Of a stretch of DNA of 64,000 nt, positions 10,691-19,406 are shown one piece after another. Below the pieces are notes generated by a model. It saw nothing but the letters and a program-made list of their open reading frames with translations, was not told the DNA's origin and made no database searches. The translations under genes were made by a program, and so were the position numbers. Within the stretch, counting starts at the first letter, position 1. Each line of letters starts with the position of its first letter. Origin of the DNA: Gordonia jacobaea (GTDB lineage: Bacteria; Actinomycetota; Actinomycetes; Mycobacteriales; Mycobacteriaceae); contig NZ_LDTZ01000014.1 in NCBI RefSeq assembly GCF_001186365.1, positions 1 to 64,000 on the forward strand. Reading direction: 5' to 3'.

Positions 10691-11251
10691 TCATCGGTTG
10701 GGGCCTCGGATCTGGACGAAGGTGTTGTAGTGGTCGGCGGTGTACCACGCGGAACCGTCGCTGCCCGTCACGATACGTTCCGCGTCGCGGCTCCTTCCCG
10801 CTTCGCGACGGTTGACGTCCCACTCGGTGTAGGTGATCCGCTTACCCGACGACGTCTTCTTCGGCAGCCGGCCCTCGAAGTTCCCGAAGTTGGTCCCGCC
10901 CTTGGTTCCCGACGCGTCGTCTGGCGGCCACTTACCGGCGTCGATGAGCGACAGCGTCTTGGTCACCTGCGCCGAAACCGGTGCCGCCGCGGTCGGTGCC
11001 ACCGTGGTCCGAGAAGCGTTGCCGCCCTGCGAAGCTGTGCCCGACTGCTTCTTCGACGACGGCTTCGCGGTGGATGACGACGGCTTCTCCGTCGACGATG
11101 TCGACGAGGCCGAATGGGTGGCGGAGCTCGAGTCGTCGGATCGGTTGATCAGCCACGTCGCCACGACGACGAGTCCGATGACCACCAGAGCGACGGCTGA
11201 CGCCACCGCTTGTCGACGACGCTGCGCGACCGTCGGTTTGCGTGCCGACAT
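10691..11251 (-). CDS. Membrane-anchored/secreted barnase-like (N1/T1) ribonuclease
   Basis: A 186-residue protein in three parts. Residues 15-35 form a single hydrophobic segment (signal anchor; no clear cleavage site). Residues 36-95 are a Ser/Thr/Lys/Ala-rich extracytoplasmic linker. Residues 96-186 are the RNase domain, with ITYTEWDVN (catalytic Glu143), RDAERIV (Arg159) and DHYNTFVQI (His174), the Glu-Arg-His triad of guanyl-specific RNases such as RNase Sa and barnase. It would cleave RNA after guanine outside the cell. The ATG at 11251 overlaps the upstream GNAT stop (ATGA), so the longer frame starting at 11623 is a shadow. Followed by its barstar. Confidence 0.88.
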   Translation of the reverse strand: MSARKPTVAQRRRQAVASAVALVVIGLVVVATWLINRSDDSSSATHSASSTSSTEKPSSSTAKPSSKKQSGTASQGGNASRTTVAPTAAAPVSAQVTKTLSLIDAGKWPPDDASGTKGGTNFGNFEGRLPKKTSSGKRITYTEWDVNRREAGRSRDAERIVTGSDGSAWYTADHYNTFVQIRGPNR

Positions 11252-12330
11252 CAGGTCACCGACTCGTAGTGCGAGGTGTGGTGCAAGGCGAATCCCCTTC
11301 TGCGGTACCAGCGTCCGGCAACAGCGTTGTCTGCTTCGACTTGCACGTACGCCGACTGCGCACCGTGCGTCACGCCCCACGCCATCAGTCGGGCGAGCAC
11401 GGCGTCGGCGATATGGCGCCGACGGTGCGCCGGGTCGGTCCACAGCGCGGTGACTCCGAGCCACGCGACGCCGGACGGCGACGAGGTGACGGCCGCTCGC
11501 CCGGTTGCGATCAGCGAACCGCTCTCGTCGACGACCGTCGCGAACGTCACCGGGCCCTGAGCCGAACCGGCAACCGCGGCAACGAGATCTGCGTCGGTAC
11601 CTGGGCGGTACGACTGTGACCAACGCGCGCTCGGCGTCGGAGCGAGTTCGACGTCGATTTCTGTCGAGGTTGTCGGGAAATCACTTGCGATACTGGCGGA
11701 GTCGTCGAGGTCACGGGTCAGGATGTGCACGGTTGGGCTGGCGGGTTCGCCCCCGACCGTACGCGCCGCGATCAATCGCTCGGGAAGCGCGAGCAGGACG
11801 GGTAGTCCACGTTCGGCATACCAGGATCCGATGGCGTGCAACGTCGGCGCATCCGCGTGCGCCGAACGATCCAGTGGCACAGCAGAATTCGCGCGACGGG
11901 AGAATCCGCCACCCGCACGCGCCAGCCAGCCGCCGATCCACGTCGACTCGACGCCCGGCCACGCGAGCGCCGCGGCATGCTCGAGGTCGCGGATTGCGCT
12001 GTTGCGCACAGGTTTTGCCGACAAGAGGCGGATCGACACAACCGACTCGCGGGGGATGGACTCGACCTTACCGTCGCGCTCGATCAGCAGCGTCGAGTCG
12101 GGGCTCCCGGTATCGGCGCGTTCCACCAGAAAACCCGTGACATCGGACATCGTGGGCGCCGACGCGGGAGCCGGGTTCGGTGAGTGCCGCCAGTCGGCGG
12201 GCGCGGCGTCGCCGAGCAGATACCGCACGACGACGCGGTCGCCGGGGTAGGCGTCGGCGGGCAGACGTGCAGGGGGAAGACGTGCAGGGCGCAGACCGGC
12301 CGGGTCGGGACCCGAGGGTCGCTCGCTCAT
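11251..12330 (-). CDS. GNAT family N-acetyltransferase (Rv0428c-like)
   Basis: A 359-residue protein. The C-terminal 130 residues form a GNAT domain: WLGVTALWTDPAHRRRHIADAVLARL is the acetyl-CoA motif A, followed by AQSAYVQVEADNAVAGRWYRRRGFALHH (quoted in part: VQVEADNAVAGRWYRRRGF). The N-terminal 220 residues are not recognised beyond similarity to the mycobacterial two-part GNAT protein encoded beside def. The Pro/Arg-rich first 20 residues (PAGLRPARLPPARLPAD) look like a flexible extension, so a later start is possible. It begins 19 bases after the def stop and overlaps the RNase gene. The substrate is unknown; in M. tuberculosis it has been discussed as histone/amino-group acetyltransferase-like. 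Confidence 0.82.
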   Translation of the reverse strand: MSERPSGPDPAGLRPARLPPARLPADAYPGDRVVVRYLLGDAAPADWRHSPNPAPASAPTMSDVTGFLVERADTGSPDSTLLIERDGKVESIPRESVVSIRLLSAKPVRNSAIRDLEHAAALAWPGVESTWIGGWLARAGGGFSRRANSAVPLDRSAHADAPTLHAIGSWYAERGLPVLLALPERLIAARTVGGEPASPTVHILTRDLDDSASIASDFPTTSTEIDVELAPTPSARWSQSYRPGTDADLVAAVAGSAQGPVTFATVVDESGSLIATGRAAVTSSPSGVAWLGVTALWTDPAHRRRHIADAVLARLMAWGVTHGAQSAYVQVEADNAVAGRWYRRRGFALHHTSHYESVT

Positions 12331-12349
12331 CGCGTGTCCCGTCGGTGGG

Positions 12350-12961
12350 TCAGTCGTCGTCGTCGTGGCCGAACGGGTCGGCCTGCTCGCCGGGAATCCA
12401 GGTCAGTCCCGGGATGCCCCACTTGTGCTTCTTGATCGCCTTCTTGGCCGCGCGGGCGTTGCGTCCGATCAGGACGTCGACGTAGAGGAAGCCGTCGAGG
12501 TGTCCGGTCTCGTGCTGCAGCATGCGGGCGAAGAATCCGTTGCCCTCGATGACCACCTCGTCGCCGTTGCGGTCGACGCCGGTGACCCGCGCCCACTCGG
12601 CACGGCCGGTGGGGAACTGCTCGCCGGGCACCGACAGGCAGCCCTCTTCGTCGTCGTCGGGGTCGGGCATGGTTTCCGGGATCTCCGACGTCTCGAGGAC
12701 GGGATTGATCACCTCGCCCCGTCGCCGGGCCGAGGCGCGACCCGCGTCGCCGTCGGGACAGTCGTAGACGAACATCCGTTTGCCGACGCCCACCTGATTG
12801 GCCGCAAGGCCGACGCCGTGCGCGGCGTCCATGGTCTCGTACATGTCGTCGAGGAGGGTGACGATCTCGTCGGACGGACGACCGGCGTCGTCGAGTTCGA
12901 CCAACTCGGTCTGCTGGTGCAGGACCGGCTCGCCAACGATGCAGATCGGAAGCACAGACAT
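12350..12961 (-). CDS. def: Peptide deformylase
   Basis: A 203-residue enzyme that removes the formyl group from nascent peptides, using a metal held by Cys and two His. The three family motifs are clear: [12 protein letters not shown] (motif 1, GxGLAAxQ), EGCLSVPGE (motif 2, metal Cys) and QHETGHLDG (motif 3, HExxH). The chain is somewhat longer than E. coli Def, with an insertion between motifs 1 and 2 and a charged Asp-rich tail, as in mycobacteria. The ATG at 12961 is chosen because the motif spacing starts there; the in-frame extension to 13096 crosses the divergent promoter. It is the first gene of the def-GNAT-RNase-barstar operon. Confidence 0.95.
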   Translation of the reverse strand: MSVLPICIVGEPVLHQQTELVELDDAGRPSDEIVTLLDDMYETMDAAHGVGLAANQVGVGKRMFVYDCPDGDAGRASARRRGEVINPVLETSEIPETMPDPDDDEEGCLSVPGEQFPTGRAEWARVTGVDRNGDEVVIEGNGFFARMLQHETGHLDGFLYVDVLIGRNARAAKKAIKKHKWGIPGLTWIPGEQADPFGHDDDD

Positions 12962-13217
12962 GAGTGAAAAGCCTACTGCGCGCGGATGACGTCGACTGCC
13001 CTGGGCCTTGCGTGATCGGCTCGGTAAGAGCGACTCGACCGGGCGAGTCACACACGGTTGACGGCTTGCGGGCGTGGTTAGATGGTCACGAACCACATCG
13101 GTGTCATTCGACGGTCAGCGCACTCGTAGCCCGAGTTCTGTCACCGGGGTGGTACGCCGATTGACCCGGTCGAGGAGCCGACGCGGGTAGGGCCGGAGGC
13201 GAGCGTGAGGGAGCAAG

Positions 13218-13586
13218 ATGGACGGCGCAGCAGCGCGTAGTCGCAAGCACGGTGATCAACCCGAGAACGCACCCCAACCGACAACGCAGAGCGCGGCCGG
13301 ACAATCCGTCGATCCTCACGAGGTGGGTCCGGATGGTCTGTCGCGACGCGAGCACGACATCCTGGCGTTCGAGCGGCAGTGGTGGAAGTACGCGGGGGCC
13401 AAGGAAGAAGCGATCAAAGAGCTGTTCGGATTGTCGGCCACGCGTTACTACCAGGTGTTGAACGCGCTCGTCGATCGCCCGGAGGCGCTGGCTGCCGACC
13501 CGATGCTGGTGAAGCGTCTGCGGAGGCTGCGGGCATCGCGTCAGAAGGCCCGTGCGGCGCGGCGGCTCGGCTTCGACATCACGTAA
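13218..13586 (+). CDS. DUF3263 small DNA-binding-like protein
   Basis: A 122-residue protein. After a low-complexity N-terminus of 35 residues comes a compact DUF3263 domain (LSRREHDILAFERQWWKYAG then KEEAIKELFGLSATRYYQVL). The second segment looks like a helix-turn-helix (sigma-70 region 4-like), and the C-terminus is very basic (RLRRLRASRQKARAARRLG), consistent with nucleic-acid binding. It is conserved divergently to def in mycobacteria. The 256-base region between them contains a candidate promoter (TTGACG at 13058, TTAGAT at 13078), though the 14-base spacing is short. The function is unknown; a transcription factor is a reasonable guess. Confidence 0.82.
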   Translation: MDGAAARSRKHGDQPENAPQPTTQSAAGQSVDPHEVGPDGLSRREHDILAFERQWWKYAGAKEEAIKELFGLSATRYYQVLNALVDRPEALAADPMLVKRLRRLRASRQKARAARRLGFDIT

Positions 13587-13631
13587 CGCTGAGCGCGGTT
13601 GCCCGCCGCGTGTGCGTTAAGGTCATCGGTG

Positions 13632-14111
13632 ATGAATGCTGATCGCGAGCCCAATCGCCTTCCCTTGCGGGCGGGGGCCATGTTGCTCCTCGCGGTGGCT
13701 GTCGTGTTCGTCGGACTCGGCTGGCACTCCGCGGCGACCTCTGGACAAAGTCCGGACGAAGACCTGCGCGAGGCCCAGGCGAGCGTCGCCACCACGACGA
13801 CCCCCGCGTCGTCGTCTGCCGCGAATGCCTCGACGAGCGAGCGTCTCTGCGTGATCAACGCGGGTTCGGTCTCTGGTCTCGCGTCGGAGGTCACCGACGA
13901 TCTGAAGGCCAAGGGTTTCAACACGGCCAGCCCGGCGAACTACGACGGCGGCAGCTTCACCGAGAACACCATTCTCTACCGCGACTCGTCGCACAAGGCG
14001 GACGCGGAGAAGGTGGCGACCGCGCTGGGTTCGAACCCCAGCGTCGAGCAGCGCCCGTCGTCGTTCACGATGTGCCGGGACGGGCTCGCGGTGGTGGTGG
14101 TCACCCGATGA
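13632..14111 (+). CDS. LytR C-terminal-domain envelope protein
   Basis: A 159-residue protein with one N-terminal transmembrane segment (about residues 12-35), a Ser/Thr/Ala-rich linker, and a C-terminal LytR_C domain of about 90 residues (RLCVINAGSVSGLASEVTDDL to CRDGLAVVVVTR). LytR_C domains often accompany LCP cell-wall ligases but occur alone here, as in the mycobacterial 'tuberculin-related' protein at the same locus. It is probably anchored in the membrane facing the cell wall. Start: ATG at 13632; the frame upstream lacks a better signal. Followed 70 bases on by sodC on the same strand. Confidence 0.8.
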   Translation: MNADREPNRLPLRAGAMLLLAVAVVFVGLGWHSAATSGQSPDEDLREAQASVATTTTPASSSAANASTSERLCVINAGSVSGLASEVTDDLKAKGFNTASPANYDGGSFTENTILYRDSSHKADAEKVATALGSNPSVEQRPSSFTMCRDGLAVVVVTR

Positions 14112-14181
14112 GTTCTGACGCGGCAAGACTTTTCATCCGACTTTGTTCACCTGACGGCCCAACGGATCTCTAGGAGCTTTC

Positions 14182-14853
14182 ATGACCGGCAGTTCGACAC
14201 TCGGCTCGAAGACCCTGCGCAGCGTGCTCGCGCTGGGTGCTGCGGGCGCCATCGCCGCGGCGCTTGCCGGCTGTACTCCCGACGAACCGCGGTCGGACAC
14301 TCCCGGCACCACCCCGTCGGTCGTGACGGGCAATCAGGCTCCCCCCGGATCCGTCGACGACGCCGACGGCATCCCGAACTCGTCCAAGGAGTCGGCGACC
14401 GCTGAGCTCAAGGACATCAAGGGCGAGACCGTCGGTACCGCGACGTTCACACCGAGCGGGTCGTCGCTTCGCGTCGACGTCAAGGTCACCAACGGCATCG
14501 CGGCGGGCTTCCACGGCATGCACATCCACGAGAACGGCGTGTGCCAGGCGAGCGGCTCGACTCCGTTCTCGTCGGCGGGCGGTCATCTGCAGGTCGACGG
14601 CCGTACCACTCATCCGTCGAGCGGCGACCTCGTGTCGATCAACGTGCTCGCCGACGGCACCGGCGAGACCGTGACCACGACGGACTCGGTGAACCTCAAT
14701 CAGGTCGCTGGTAAGTCGATCATCATCCACGAGAAGCCCGACAACTTCGCGAACATCCCGACTCGCTACGCACCGGCGCCCGACGCCGACACGATGAAGA
14801 CCGGCGACGCGGGCTCACGCTTGGCATGCGGCGTCATCTCCGTCGAGGGCTGA
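14182..14853 (+). CDS. sodC: Superoxide dismutase [Cu] lipoprotein SodC
   Basis: A 223-residue lipoprotein with signal peptide and lipobox LAGC (Cys31), so it is anchored on the outer face of the membrane, where it dismutates superoxide. Copper ligands are visible: His114 and His116 in HGMHIHENG, His135 in AGGHLQVDG and His183 in IIIHEKPDNF. The Cys121-Cys216 pair should form the intrasubunit disulfide, and Arg213 (GSRLACGV) is the electrostatic guide. The zinc subloop is short and Ser146 replaces the third zinc His before Gly-Asp-Leu, so the enzyme may be copper-only like M. tuberculosis SodC. The start ATG has AGGAG eight bases upstream. Confidence 0.93.
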   Translation: MTGSSTLGSKTLRSVLALGAAGAIAAALAGCTPDEPRSDTPGTTPSVVTGNQAPPGSVDDADGIPNSSKESATAELKDIKGETVGTATFTPSGSSLRVDVKVTNGIAAGFHGMHIHENGVCQASGSTPFSSAGGHLQVDGRTTHPSSGDLVSINVLADGTGETVTTTDSVNLNQVAGKSIIIHEKPDNFANIPTRYAPAPDADTMKTGDAGSRLACGVISVEG

Positions 14854-14906
14854 CGCGACACCGGTACCGGTCTGACCGGCACCGGTCTGAGCGGAAGGCC
14901 TGATCG

Positions 14907-16037
14907 ATGCCGAAGATCATCCCGATCGAGTTCTCCGGTTCGCCGACGCCGACGCTGGGCGTCGAGTGGGAGTTCGCACTCACCGACAAGGTGTCCGGCG
15001 ATCTGTCGAACTCGGCGGCGGAGCTGTTCACCGAGGTCGGTCGTCGTGCCCCCGACCGTGCGGGCAAGGTTCACAAGGAGTTGCTGCGCAACACCGTCGA
15101 GTTGGTGACCGGTGTGAGTACGACGACGCGTGAGGCGATCGACGACCTCTCGGCGACACTCGACGTCGTGCGGTCGATCACCGACGGACTCGGTGTCGAC
15201 CTGTATGGCGCAGGCACGCATCCGTTCGCGGAGTGGTCGACGCAGTTGCTCACCGAGGGACACCGGTACGCGGAGTTGATCAATCGCACCCAGTGGTGGG
15301 GCAGGCAGATGCTGATCTGGGGAGTCCACGTGCACGTCGGCATCGACCGACGCGACAAGGTGTTACCGATCCTGACGTCGCTGCTCAACTACTACCCGCA
15401 CCTCCTCGCGCTCTCGTCGTCGTCTCCGATGTGGTCGGGTCAGGACACCGGCTACGCGAGCAACCGCGCCATGATGTTCCAGCAGTTGCCCACCGCGGGG
15501 CTACCGTTCCAGTTCCAGACGTGGCACGAGTTCGAGGCGTTCGTCGCCGACCAGAAGACCACGGGAATCATCGACCATCTCAACGAGATTCGGTGGGACA
15601 TCCGTCCTTCACCGCACCTGGGCACCATCGAGGTTCGGGTGTGCGACGGGATGACGAACCTGGTGGAGCTGTCCGGGATCGTCGCGCTCATCCACTGCCT
15701 CGTCGTCGATCTCGATCGTCGGCTGTCGGCGGGTGAAGAACTGCCGCACATGGCGCCGTGGCTGGTGCAGGAGAACAAGTGGCGGGCCGCGCGTTACGGC
15801 CTCGAGGCCATCGTCATCCTCGACTCCGATTGCGATGAACGACTCGTGACCGACGATCTCACCGTGCTGCTCAAACGACTCGAGCCCATCGCCGAGGAAC
15901 TCGGGTGCATCGATGAACTGGCGCGCGTCGTCGACATCGTCGATCACGGAGCCAGCTATCAGCGGCAGCGCAGCGTCCACGAGCGCACCGGTGACATGCG
16001 CGCCGTGGTCGCGTCAGTGGTTTCAGAACTGGATTGA
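14907..16037 (+). CDS. YbdK-type carboxylate-amine ligase (glutamate-cysteine ligase 2 family)
   Basis: A 376-residue enzyme of the GCS2 family. The N-terminal TLGVEWEFALTDKVSGDL is the conserved ATP/substrate region. HVHVGIDRRDKVLPI, the segment GYASNRAMMFQQLPTAGLP, and DIRPSPHLGTIEVRVCDG are the other family blocks. Such enzymes ligate an amino group to glutamate's gamma-carboxylate (weak gamma-glutamylcysteine activity in E. coli YbdK); the physiological substrate is not known. Mycothiol-using actinobacteria do not need glutathione, so another product is likely. It lies 53 bases after sodC on the same strand, as in mycobacteria. Confidence 0.88.
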   Translation: MPKIIPIEFSGSPTPTLGVEWEFALTDKVSGDLSNSAAELFTEVGRRAPDRAGKVHKELLRNTVELVTGVSTTTREAIDDLSATLDVVRSITDGLGVDLYGAGTHPFAEWSTQLLTEGHRYAELINRTQWWGRQMLIWGVHVHVGIDRRDKVLPILTSLLNYYPHLLALSSSSPMWSGQDTGYASNRAMMFQQLPTAGLPFQFQTWHEFEAFVADQKTTGIIDHLNEIRWDIRPSPHLGTIEVRVCDGMTNLVELSGIVALIHCLVVDLDRRLSAGEELPHMAPWLVQENKWRAARYGLEAIVILDSDCDERLVTDDLTVLLKRLEPIAEELGCIDELARVVDIVDHGASYQRQRSVHERTGDMRAVVASVVSELD

Positions 16038-16209
16038 AAACCCGCGGGTGACGCTGCCCGCGGCATTCTCGGTTGTCGCGAAATCACGTTTTGCGTACAT
16101 AGCGTGCGTGGTCGATTTTGGCGTTGTCATCGGTTTCACTTCTCGCTTTGCGGTCGGCAACCGGCACAATCAAGGGGTCGCCTTTAAAACCCTCTGAAGG
16201 AAATCAGCC

Positions 16210-16947
16210 ATGCATGCTGTTGTGCCCTTGTCGAGTCCTGCCCCGAACATCGCCGGCCCGCTCGATCCGATCGTCGTCCCGGACGCGACGAGCGATGCGA
16301 CGATGGTCGTCGCGTCGCCGACAATCGTCCCCGACCTCTGGCGCCAGTACCTCGACGGCGCTCACGCCGCGTACTCCGCTCGTGGCGTCGACGATGCGCT
16401 CGACTACGACGCGATCAGCGACGGCTCGAGTACCACGCTGTTCTGCGCGGTGCTCGATACCGCGGGGGGCATCGTCGGTGGCCTGCGTGTTCAGGGACCG
16501 TACACGCTGCCGCATCAGTCGCATGCCGTCACCGAATGGGATGGCCAACCGGGGCAGTCGGAGCTGATCAGAGCGATCGGCGCGCGCCTGGCGGGAGGCC
16601 TGATCGAGGTGAAGTCGGCGTTCGTCGATCCGACGTCGAGCGACGCGGCGGCAGCCGCGGGCTTTCTTGCCCGCACACCGTTGATCGTGATGGCGGCCAC
16701 CGGCACGCGACACATGCTCGCCACCGCGGCCGACTATGTGCTCGCCAGGTGGGAATCGGGTGGCGGTCGGGTTGATACCGACATTCCATACACGCCGTAT
16801 CCCGACGAAAGGTATCGGACGCAGGCAATGTTCTGGGACCGCGACCTACTCGCGCGACATGCGAAACCGTCGGTGTGGCGAACAATGTGTACCGAATTCA
16901 GGCAAATTTCCCACACATTCGACGCTGGATCCGTCGACGTCGCGTGA
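16210..16947 (+). CDS. Unrecognised protein with possible GNAT/autoinducer-synthase-like fold
   Basis: A 245-residue soluble protein that I do not recognise securely. Residues 75-100 (TTLFCAVLDTAGGIVGGLRVQGPYT) read like the beta4-beta5 strands of GNAT-type N-acyl amino acid or acyl-homoserine-lactone synthases, where an incoming attribute is followed by 'GxxRv..p'. The stretch SELIRAIGARLAGGLIEVKSAFVDP could be the acidic/aromatic block before the CoA loop. The C-terminal WRTMCTEFRQISHTF resembles nothing known to me. GAAGGA upstream of the ATG at 16210 is a good ribosome binding site. It is convergent with the GGDEF-ThiF gene (15-base gap), which may or may not be meaningful. Confidence 0.7.
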   Translation: MHAVVPLSSPAPNIAGPLDPIVVPDATSDATMVVASPTIVPDLWRQYLDGAHAAYSARGVDDALDYDAISDGSSTTLFCAVLDTAGGIVGGLRVQGPYTLPHQSHAVTEWDGQPGQSELIRAIGARLAGGLIEVKSAFVDPTSSDAAAAAGFLARTPLIVMAATGTRHMLATAADYVLARWESGGGRVDTDIPYTPYPDERYRTQAMFWDRDLLARHAKPSVWRTMCTEFRQISHTFDAGSVDVA

Positions 16948-16962
16948 AACACATCACCGACG

Positions 16963-19290
16963 CTATTCGGAAGTGAGCGGCCCGCTGGTCTTCGGTCGCT
17001 CACTCGTGCTCTCGCTGAAGACCGCGGCGAACACGTCGGGGGTCAGTTCGTTCCACTGCAATTCGTGGTACTCGCGTTGCGCCAGAATCATGCGCTCGAT
17101 GTCGAGGACGTAGCGTCCGGACATCACCGGACGACCGCACACGATGTTGCGCGCGGCCGCGGCCGCGATACCACCCGACATTGCCGCGGTGGAGCCCAAT
17201 TGCGGCCAGGAGGCGAGACTTCGACCGACCTGACTGGCGGAGAACGCCATTCGCGACGTCAGATTGTCGCCGACGATCGCCATGGCCATGTCGAGGCGCT
17301 GCACCGGGTCCGCAGCGTCGGCGGCGCTGAAGTTCTCGCCGCGTCCGTGGAAGATCGGGTACTCGGGATCGAGATCGTATCGTTCGATGTCGAGCATTAC
17401 GTTCTCGCCGATGTCGGTGACGCTGACCACCGGAATGCGCGCCGCGCGTGCCCGACGACGCATGTCGATCTTCATCGCGATGTCGTCGATCTCCTCGATG
17501 ATCACCGAGACCGGCTTGCCCGTCGCCACCCCGAGGAAGGCGTCGGCGACGTCGGTCGAGTAGCCGTGCACGAACTGTGTCACCGACGAGTACGGATCGC
17601 CCTCGAGGATGCGTCGTTCTGCGATGTCGACCTTGGCGAGCCCGACGTCGCAGATCGAGGTCGTCATGCGGTTGAGGTTGGTCGGTGAGAGTCGATCCGA
17701 GTCGGCGATGTGGAAACTGCGGGCACCGGTCAGCGCGCACGACGCCAACGCTGACGACCCGACCGAAAGGCCTGCGACAGCGACCGTCGCGTCGCGCCAC
17801 GCCTCTTGCTCGGAAGTGGTCAGCAGGAATCGGTTGCGCGCGGTTTTGAGCCGATAGAACAGCTCGGCGTCGGGCATCCGGACGACCGTGTTGCGCCAGT
17901 CGATCACGACGTACCGTGTTCGGTCGTCGATGACGGCGGGATCGCCGAAGTCGACGAGGGTGTCCGGCGCGGGCCCCGGCTCGACATGCTCGAGCGCATC
18001 GAGCGCGCGAAGCTCTTCGAGCGCAGCGGGCCACATGTCGACCAGTTCGCGACGTGACGCGTCGGTGAGCTGCGCAATCCGCGCGGCGTCGTAGTAGGGG
18101 TGCAGGATCTCGATCATCGACTCTCTCCTGTTCCACTCGTTGCCGATGACCGTGGCGGTCACGGAGTCGGGCGGTGTGTCGGGTCCAGACCTTGCCGGAG
18201 CCGGGGTCGGTGCCGTACCGGCCTGCGCCGCCTTCATGTCGTCCGAGTGCCAATTGACCTCGGCGATCGAGGAGACGACCGACCGGTTTCTACCAAGGTG
18301 TTTTGCTGCGTAGAGGAGATGGTCGGCGGGAGCGATGAGCTGGTCGAGGCTCCGCGAGGTCAGTGTGGAGTCGCCGTCGTGGAGTTCGGCGGGGTCGGCG
18401 GTCACACCGCCGACGCTGATCGTGACTCCCGCGTGTGCGTGCACCGTCAGACACAGCCGTGCAGCGATGTCGCGCAGTTGTGCCTCGTCGTCGACGGCCA
18501 TCAGGATGGTGAACTCCTCGCCGCCCGTTCTCGCGACCAGAGCGTCGTCGGGGACGTTGTCGCCCAGCATGGTCGTCACGTCGACGAGGATCGCGTCGCC
18601 CGCGGCGTGACCGTGGGCGTCGTTGATGCGTTTGAAGTGATCGATGTCGATGACGAGCATGGCGATACACCTGCCCGTGCGGTTCGCGGCGCGGAAGATC
18701 GGTGTGGCGCCGTCGAAGAGACCGCGTCTGTTGAGAGCGCCGGTGAGTGGGTCGGTGATGCTCAGTCGTGCCTGTTCATCGATCAACGACGACAGCGTGC
18801 GACGCAGCATCGTGACCATGATCGTCGGGACCGCGATTGCCATCAGCACCGCGCCACCACCGACCGCGAAAGCGGTCACCGACGTGGCGCGTGCGGCCAT
18901 GACCCCACATGCGAGAGCCATTGCCGCGACCACGAAACCGACAACGAGATGCTGTGGCGACGCCATGGCGGTGAGTGCGGGCACCGCAGCGATGAGCACG
19001 AGAACCGCGATTGCCGAGCCGTTGTCGGCGATTACCGCAGCAGAAGCCGCGATGCCCAACATTCCACCGAAACCGTCAAGCGTGAACTGCTGATCACTGA
19101 GCTTGCCGGCGCGGATAGTGAGCGCGACCGAGAAGAGCGTGAAAACCCCGACGAGTGCCAATACCCAGTGTGTACCGGGCATGAGAAAAGAATCCGACGC
19201 GAGCCCGAATGCGATGAGCGGGACAGCGCCGACCTGGCTGCACAGCATCGCGAGCGAGCGCTGATCAAACCGCTGCGCCACCGACGACAC
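16963..19290 (-). CDS. Six-TM GGDEF diguanylate cyclase continuous with a ThiF/E1-like adenylyltransferase
   Basis: A single 775-codon frame. Residues 10-165 contain about six membrane spans. Residues 175-335 are a GGDEF domain (ITDPLTGALNRRGLFD, DIDHFKRINDAHGHAAGD, active site GGEEF at 256-260; no RxxD inhibitory site). Residues 340-390 are a Pro/Ala linker. Residues 392-775 are a ThiF/MoeB-like E1 fold: nucleotide loop GLSVGS (507-512), D530 and NLNR (538-541), Lys553, and no CxxC zinc motif. GTG at 19290 follows GGAGG. ATG at 18117 (residue 392) is preceded by AGGAG at a seven-base spacing, so the ThiF part may also be made alone. The GGDEF half should make c-di-GMP; the ThiF half would adenylate a carboxyl group. 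Confidence 0.82.
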   Translation of the reverse strand: MSSVAQRFDQRSLAMLCSQVGAVPLIAFGLASDSFLMPGTHWVLALVGVFTLFSVALTIRAGKLSDQQFTLDGFGGMLGIAASAAVIADNGSAIAVLVLIAAVPALTAMASPQHLVVGFVVAAMALACGVMAARATSVTAFAVGGGAVLMAIAVPTIMVTMLRRTLSSLIDEQARLSITDPLTGALNRRGLFDGATPIFRAANRTGRCIAMLVIDIDHFKRINDAHGHAAGDAILVDVTTMLGDNVPDDALVARTGGEEFTILMAVDDEAQLRDIAARLCLTVHAHAGVTISVGGVTADPAELHDGDSTLTSRSLDQLIAPADHLLYAAKHLGRNRSVVSSIAEVNWHSDDMKAAQAGTAPTPAPARSGPDTPPDSVTATVIGNEWNRRESMIEILHPYYDAARIAQLTDASRRELVDMWPAALEELRALDALEHVEPGPAPDTLVDFGDPAVIDDRTRYVVIDWRNTVVRMPDAELFYRLKTARNRFLLTTSEQEAWRDATVAVAGLSVGSSALASCALTGARSFHIADSDRLSPTNLNRMTTSICDVGLAKVDIAERRILEGDPYSSVTQFVHGYSTDVADAFLGVATGKPVSVIIEEIDDIAMKIDMRRRARAARIPVVSVTDIGENVMLDIERYDLDPEYPIFHGRGENFSAADAADPVQRLDMAMAIVGDNLTSRMAFSASQVGRSLASWPQLGSTAAMSGGIAAAAARNIVCGRPVMSGRYVLDIERMILAQREYHELQWNELTPDVFAAVFSESTSERPKTSGPLTSE

Positions 19291-19406
19291 TTCTCACCTC
19301 CGCGTGTGCTCTTCGTTCGCGCGGTCGGGCGCGAGGACGAATCCCCTACATGATTGTGACCGAACACTGTGTAGCGTGCGACGCTTCACAGGCGATTGTG
19401 ACGAGA

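Noticed and set aside
13058..13083. A candidate sigma-A promoter (TTGACG...TTAGAT) before DUF3263
   Set aside because: Spacing is only 14 bases, too short for a confident call; noted in the gene entry only.
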